In this document: piece after piece, positions 58,441 through 64,000 of the stretch
Numbering within the stretch: position 1 is the stretch's first letter
Layout: every line of letters begins with the position of its first letter
Origin: Ziziphus jujuba
Taxonomy: Eukaryota; Streptophyta; Magnoliopsida; Rosales; Rhamnaceae
Length of the DNA: 64,000 nt
Assembly: GCF_031755915.1 (NCBI RefSeq)
Contig: NC_083386.1
Coordinates: 2,568,501 to 2,632,500, forward strand
Direction: 5' to 3'
Notes under the pieces: generated by a model
Seen by the model: the letters and a program-made list of their open reading frames with translations, nothing else
Told to the model about the DNA's origin: nothing
Database searches by the model: none
Position numbers and translations under genes: made by a program

Positions 58441-59681
58441 AATTTGATATTGTTGTACTTGAATTGTGAAGAAAAGATGAAGGAGGCAGAGGGGTTAAAA
58501 ATTGTGAAGAAAACATGAAGGAGCAAGCAGTGGGGTCGTTGAAATTAAGACATTATCGTTACTAAAATTGATTGGGTTTCTTTATATTATTTCTTTCCTT
58601 TTGTTATTTGGATGATTTGGAACATGTGATAGCTTCATATCCAGCGCCATATGATCCTATTGTTTATTTCATAGAGTTATAGTACATGTAATCTTAGATT
58701 TGGAAAACTTATATTCATTAGGACCATGGTCAAGATGTATGTAGTCAAAAGATAACACATTGCCATGCTCTGTTTTTAAAACAGAGCAACTTTCACAAAT
58801 TGCCATCCTCTGTTTTTTTGAAAACAGAGCTAACTTTATCTGCTTAGAAATATTGACCGAGATGAACTAGCTGATAGAGAGAACTAGCTATTATCAACCA
58901 AAGAATGAGTGGTGCAACTCCATGTCATCTTCATTGCACGTGGCATCTCCTTCAGACATGCCATCCACACAAATGACGATCAGATCAAACCAATTTCAAT
59001 CGAATGTTGATTTCCCCATACTTCAGCCAAATGAACCAACTCACACACATCTAAGCGTCATCACCAACCAAAATGCAAACAGCTGTTAAAAGAGATAAGT
59101 ATTTGTAAAACAGCGCAAGGTGATAAGAAGTAACACTTTCAAAAGTCAAAAGTGTAACGTTTTGAACATTCTATAAGTTTCGGTTATGTATATATTACAT
59201 TATATATTGTAAAGAATCAAGACTCAAGAGCATCAATTCAAGTGTGAGTTATTCATTCCGTACAATATTACTATTTTTTCCCTTTCTTTTGCCTTTACCC
59301 AAATATGAATTTCAACATCTTTGGTGCTTTTATTTATTAATAAATTTTAATTCCCTTTTTAGAAATTTGGTTTCTTCTTTAATTTTTTTTTCCTCTCGGT
59401 CTTTTTCTCTTTGTTATTGTTTTTTTTCCCTAATTTTTTTTTTCCAAGATCTTAATCAGAGTTGCTATGAAACTGTAACGATTTTTATCCAAACTGGATT
59501 AAAAAAAAACAAAAGGAAAAAAACTCGTTATTAATTAATCAAAATCAAATTGAAGGCAGTGCATTATATCATAAAACTAATAGTGGAGTTCATTGGCAGT
59601 ACTTAACAATATCCATCACAGCTAATACAATACATAGGGAGTTCCATCATTGACATGCAATTTGAATTTAAATGTAATCTT
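58441..59681. other. Intergenic between converging PGG sequences
   Basis: Two hairpin words lie close together: 'catgctctgtttttaaaacagagc' (58764-58787) and 'cctctgtttttttgaaaacagagc' (58807-58830). From about 58860 to 59255 the text ('gcacgtggcatctcc', 'aagtttcggttatg', 'agactcaagagcatcaattcaa') looks like U5 sequence of a copia LTR, but I could not place its ends. 59.26-59.52 kb is T-rich. The 3' UTR of the ankyrin gene must lie in the right-hand part. Confidence 0.45.
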
Positions 59682-61750
59682 TCAACTCCAGAGTCCAAAA
59701 CGACTTCTGACACTATTGCGAGGCTCATGTCTTCTAGCTGTTGCGTATAACTTGGCCAGTAATATAGAAGGTAAAATAACAAAGCTGAAGAAGCAAATAA
59801 ACAAGATGGGAATACCATTGCCAGTAATATAATAGTCGTCCTGGGAGGCCTTGGTTTTTCCTTCTCCAGGGATGACTGTCTTTATACTTTGGTCGAAAGC
59901 AAGAACCATCATGCAAAGTGAGACCATTGTAAGATATGCTGTCCAAGCAACTGGGAATAAAGTGACTGCGAATAGTTTTCCAAATTGCGTGAGAAAAAAG
60001 TGGAGAAACAGGGACGTAGTAGATAGAACAAAAGCAAATTGATCATAAAATAGAAACTTATTGAATGCTTTAGTTCCGTGGAGAACTGGTAGCCCCTTGT
60101 CGTAACCACCGGGCATTTGGAAAGCGGCCGCAAAAGTGGCGGTAGCTATGATTGTTGCTACCAGTAAATTGAGGTTGTTGAAATCCTTCATCGTAGTTCC
60201 AAATCCTCCTTCATTTTTATACGGCTTCTTCATGTCTGATGATACCACTACCATCCTTTCAAGCTGTTTCCAGGCGGCTTCTTCGTTTTCTTCAACTTGT
60301 GTTTCAACTTTTTTCTTTTCCTTACTCTCTGCTTCACAAGTTTGCTGTTTACAGCCGGCTTCGTCTTCTTCAATTTGTATTTCATCTTTTTTCTTTTCCT
60401 TACTCTCTGCTTCATTCGGTTTTCTTGTATCCATCTTCTCTTCAGAACGTGGTGGTAAAACAATTTCTATCTCCAAATTCACCATGATCTTCAACTGGAC
60501 CCCATGCATGTATGTAACCATTACACTTTTCAATTATATCAATCAGCTTGAAAATATTGATTAATGCCAACACACGTCTTTGGATGCATGAAATTAACCA
60601 GTACTATAATTGGTTTCAGAAACAAAGATCAGCATAGAGACAAAAAGTACTACAACACTAAACATATATATATATATATATATATACCTATATATAGAGG
60701 CACCATGATTAAATTATGGGGGTTAAATACATACATAAAACACCTTAACTATATGTTGACATTATAAATAACAACCCTAAACCATAACATTTCTTCTATA
60801 AAAAAAGGGAAAAAAAAACACTTTAAAATTATATGAATATTATGATAAAAATACTTTAAAATTACATAAATATTAGTATTTCTTTTCAAAAATAAAGAAT
60901 TATAAATCAAAGGATCAAATTGCTTTATACTCTATATAAATATAGTAGAAACGAATATATATATATATATATATATATGAAATTTATTATTTGACCACTT
61001 TTATGTTTATTCTTTTAATTTTCTTAATCTCATACCTAATAAATATTTTTTTTTCCAAAGTTAATGCTTGGCTAATGATGTATTATGTATACCATCAAAT
61101 ATTCTTTATTGTACGTCGGAGTCATATTATATCATATATGCATATTAATTAGATGATGTAAGCCATGCATTCATATATAGTTCTATTTTGCATGTGTGCC
61201 AGAAGACTTACAATTTCAGCATCCTGTAGCTCCTTGTTTGATAGGATTATGTCAACAAATGTCTTTTTGTCCTTGTTTGTAGCTCCTTGGTCAATTCTTG
61301 GGCCATTTGTAAGAATTTTTAAAATATGGAAATCTCCTACAGTGGCGGCTACATGCAAAGCTGTATTTCCTTTATTATCTTTCAGGTTTATAAGATCCTT
61401 AAATGCGATGGCCCGTTCTAGGAAAAATTTCACCGCCATTTCGTTTCTACTTTCCACCGCAATATGAAGAGCTGTCCGACCGTCGTTATCCAACAACTCA
61501 CAAACTTCTGGACAACTTTCCATCAACACTCTAATGACAGCAACATGTCCTTTCTTTGCAGCAATGTGAAGGGCAGACATACCTTCTTTGTTCCTAGAGA
61601 AAGGAAGGCTTTTCCTATCTTTATTCAAAAATCGTTTAACAAGCACCTCGTTGCCAATATGTGCAGCGTAGTGAAGAGGAGTCCATCCAAAATCATCAGT
61701 TTGTTCTAGTGTTGAAGCCTGAAGTTTTTCCAGAACCTGAAGCCCAAAAT
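59682..61750 (-). CDS. ACD6-like ankyrin-repeat/PGG-domain membrane protein (3' exons)
   Basis: Two intact exons in one frame: 61750-61212 (acceptor TATATAG, donor GTAAGT) and 60494-59682 (acceptor GTCCAG), ending TGA. The first carries four ankyrin repeats built on FGWTPLHYAA, SALHIAAKKGH, RTALHIAVES and NTALHVAATVG. The second begins LKIMVNLEIEIV, has a Lys/Glu-rich linker with a doubled 26-residue unit, then the PGG domain: LLVATIIATATFAAA, PGGYD and three further hydrophobic segments, ending with an Arg-rich tail. The family (ACD6/ITN1) works at membranes in defence, cell death and salt/ABA responses. The intron phase and acceptor match the broken gene at 37.7 kb. The 5' exons (start codon, more ankyrin repeats) are not found up to 64000, so they lie beyond the window or are lost. 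Most credible gene here. Confidence 0.85.
60267..60422 (-). repeat. 78-bp tandem duplication inside the PGG exon
   Basis: The words 'ttttttcttttccttactct' and 'ctgcttca' recur at 60309 and 60387. Translated (minus strand) the unit is EAESKEKKK.E.Q.EE.E followed by a Lys-Gln pair, present twice in the linker between ankyrin repeats and membrane domain. A length of 78 bp keeps the frame. The 38.6-kb paralogue has one different Lys/Glu-rich linker and no duplication. Confidence 0.9.
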
Positions 61751-64000
61751 CTATATAGGAATTGATAAATTGTAGATTAGAGCTAATTAGTTAAGGAAAG
61801 TATATATTTATATAACATACGTATTCAAATGCACTTCACTCATCTAACTTACATTGTTTTAATTGAAGTGAAGCTAAATGTTCAATTGAGATCTTAAACT
61901 TTTATTTTTGTTTAATAGTCAACTGAAGAGGGATAACGTGCATCCCACATTTTGACTATTTTGTATAAAATATAAATAGGTGGTAAAAATGGTAGCCCAA
62001 GATTCCGTTTTTGCAGCCTCAAAGATACAACGATGACAGACAAACAAAAAATTGAAAAAAGGGTTGGGACACTGCCTTTAATTACACAAATCTATTTTGG
62101 CTGCCTTTGAAATAATAAAAGAAGTATTCACTTGCGACCGAGGTCGCAGCTAATGCCAGCCTCTTTTCCATCTCCACCCAGGTTGATCCGGGTTGTGGGA
62201 TTCTTAGCAAAAAAAAAAAGAAAAAAAAAAAAAAACCTAGTAGTCACTTATTAGAACGGCAGTCAAACTGGAATTTTTTGACCATTCTTTTTCCTACAAT
62301 TTCCTATATTGCAAAAAAATTGAAAAGAGTTAATTTTATCCACCTTCACAAAATTAAGCTTATTTTAAATACAATTTGATACCTTCTGATTTAAAAATAT
62401 CATAAATCTCCCCTCTAAACTATTATATTACTTTTTTATTGTTTCATTCACACTACATAGCAATGTCAACAGGGCTGGGTGGAACTAGTTTTTAAAATTC
62501 TGTTCTCATTCCGCGGGAATTTTTCATCTCATCCCATGATTTTTCCGTATTTTTAGAGGCAAGGTGGGAACGAAGATTTCCTAATCGGGGACAGGCAACC
62601 ATTCCCCGCACTAACATCTCATTTTTTTTTAATAATTTATATAATTTTTTTTGAAAAGTTTATATAAAAAAATTTTTTATGAAGGCCCCACGTACATATA
62701 TTTGGCTAACTAAAAAAATTTTAAGAAAAGAAAAAAATATTAAATTTAATTACATAAATGAAATTATAAAATATAGAGTCAGGGTTGTTATTCCCTAGTC
62801 TCAACCCAACCTCGATTGGGCTTTACAATTTTGATGCGAGCTTGCCCCACAATCCTGATTTTTAGGTAAAAAATGGGGCAATGCATCGTTGATTTCGGGT
62901 TATACCAGATAAATTGCCATCCCTAACACCACACCAATTAATATCATTCGCACCCCCTACTATATTTAAAACAAAGCTTTAATTTGATTCATTCATTTGA
63001 CTTAAAAAAATTATCATAAATCTCTCTTCTAGTTTAAAAATCATTAATTTTCTTTACTTATTATTTCATTCACACTTCTCCGATATCATTTACATCTTTT
63101 ATAAAAGTGTTAGCTGTAATTTTTAAAATCATAAAGATTAAATTGTAATTTTTGAAAACCTTAAGGAGCAAGATGAAATATAGCCAATTAAAAATCAAGG
63201 GTTCAATTGAAAGATTTTAAAACATTAGTCTTCTAATGTAAATAATAAAATTAGAAGGAAGTAAAGTGCACTTGATCTTTATATATAGACCAATGTTTTT
63301 GACAAATCTCTCTATCATTAAAATGCCCTAATTATTGAACTCTAACATAATGGCATGATGAATTTTGATATGTTGTGAACAAACTTCTCACCTAATTATG
63401 TTGAAAACATATTAATACGATAAGTGTTAAGTTTCCACTCTCAAACAGAAATTTTATTTTTAAATCATTATTTCAAATGACACTTTTAATAATCGATATG
63501 GTAGTGACTTTATGTTAGAGCATATTTCCTAATAGAACATAATTAAGAATAATATTAATATTGTAGTTTAGTACGACACTGACGCAAGTTTTTTTTTTTT
63601 TTTTTTCTCTTTTTTGATAAAGACACTACACAAGTGTAGTGAAACAAATTTTTCTAAATTTTGAACTCCCCAAAATAATAAATAAACCCCTTTCTTGGTA
63701 ATGCCAATTTTTATTTTTTTTTTAATATTTGTCTTAGCAGGTGTTCTGCCCAAGTGTTACAAAGGATTGATTTTTGGTATTGTAATGACTATTCATGATC
63801 ATGAGTAATATGGGAAAATAAAAGAACCAAATGTTTAAAATTAAGTTAAAATATTTCCCTTTTTTTTCAAAAATTTTAAACGGTTAGGGAGTAGATTTAA
63901 TATTATATATCAACAAAAAGGAGAAAAATTGAAAGTTTTGAGGAAGTGGATTTCACTTAGAACTAGCTCCTAAGTCATGTAGATGCATTCATAATAGTCC
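61751..64000. other. Gene-free interval upstream of the ankyrin exons
   Basis: No further ankyrin exon is recognisable on either strand. 62471-62925 has MITE-like edges ('cagggctgggtggaac' and, reversed, 'tagggatggcaattt') around 'cgggaatttttcatctcatccc' and 'ttgccccacaatcc' words, suggesting an old hAT-type MITE without a clear TSD. Poly-A (62208-62235) and poly-T (63588-63607) runs are present. The rest is AT-rich with no signal. Confidence 0.5.

Overview
This is AT-rich plant nuclear DNA, almost certainly from a eudicot. Supporting signs are ankyrin-PGG (ACD6-like) genes with GT-AG introns, plant-type LTR retrotransposons using a tRNA-iMet primer site, a TRIM, a LINE with a plant-type RNase H, and hAT and PIF/Harbinger remnants. 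I cannot name the species. No bacterial-type genes, tRNA, rRNA or CRISPR arrays were seen. Intact protein genes are rare and most of the window is transposon-derived.

Layout. 1-4.7 kb: LTR fragments, then a 3.3-kb solo LTR. 4.8-8.1 kb: a broken copy of the PGG/RING gene pair, invaded by Ty1/copia LTR sequence. 8.1-13.2 kb: a decayed PIF/Harbinger element, then a dispersed repeat that carries a complete 709-bp TRIM. 13.2-17.9 kb: gene-free, with local duplications. 17.9-32.6 kb: a nest of solo LTRs. An old LTR holds a younger one, which holds two more, and each can be closed by its own 5-bp target-site duplication (TSD). The old LTR also holds a hAT-like MITE and a perfect 50-bp inverted repeat. 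33.8-41.4 kb: a cluster of ankyrin/PGG sequences (+ strand) and RING-H2 sequences (- strand) in tail-to-tail pairs. One RING-H2 reading frame is undamaged but lacks an upstream ATG, and one ankyrin-PGG gene is broken. 42.5-44.4 kb: a 41-base poly-G run and a 5'-truncated LINE with TSD and poly(A). 44.7-52.2 kb: purine-rich tandem repeats, MITEs, and a tandem array split by another solo LTR. 53.4-55.8 kb: a hAT element remnant. 58.1-61.8 kb: a further PGG fragment, then the best gene of the window, two intact 3' exons of an ACD6-like ankyrin-PGG membrane protein on the - strand.

How the genes relate. The ankyrin-PGG proteins are likely multi-pass membrane proteins of the ACD6/ITN1 class, which act in defence and stress signalling. 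The RING-H2 protein is a likely E3 ubiquitin ligase. Their repeated convergent pairing looks like a duplicated two-gene unit that has been expanding and decaying locally, as defence-gene clusters often do. I saw no clearly undescribed biological system. The most unusual points are the four-level solo-LTR nest, the recurring PGG/RING unit with a conserved small hairpin between its genes, and the perfect 110-bp inverted repeat.
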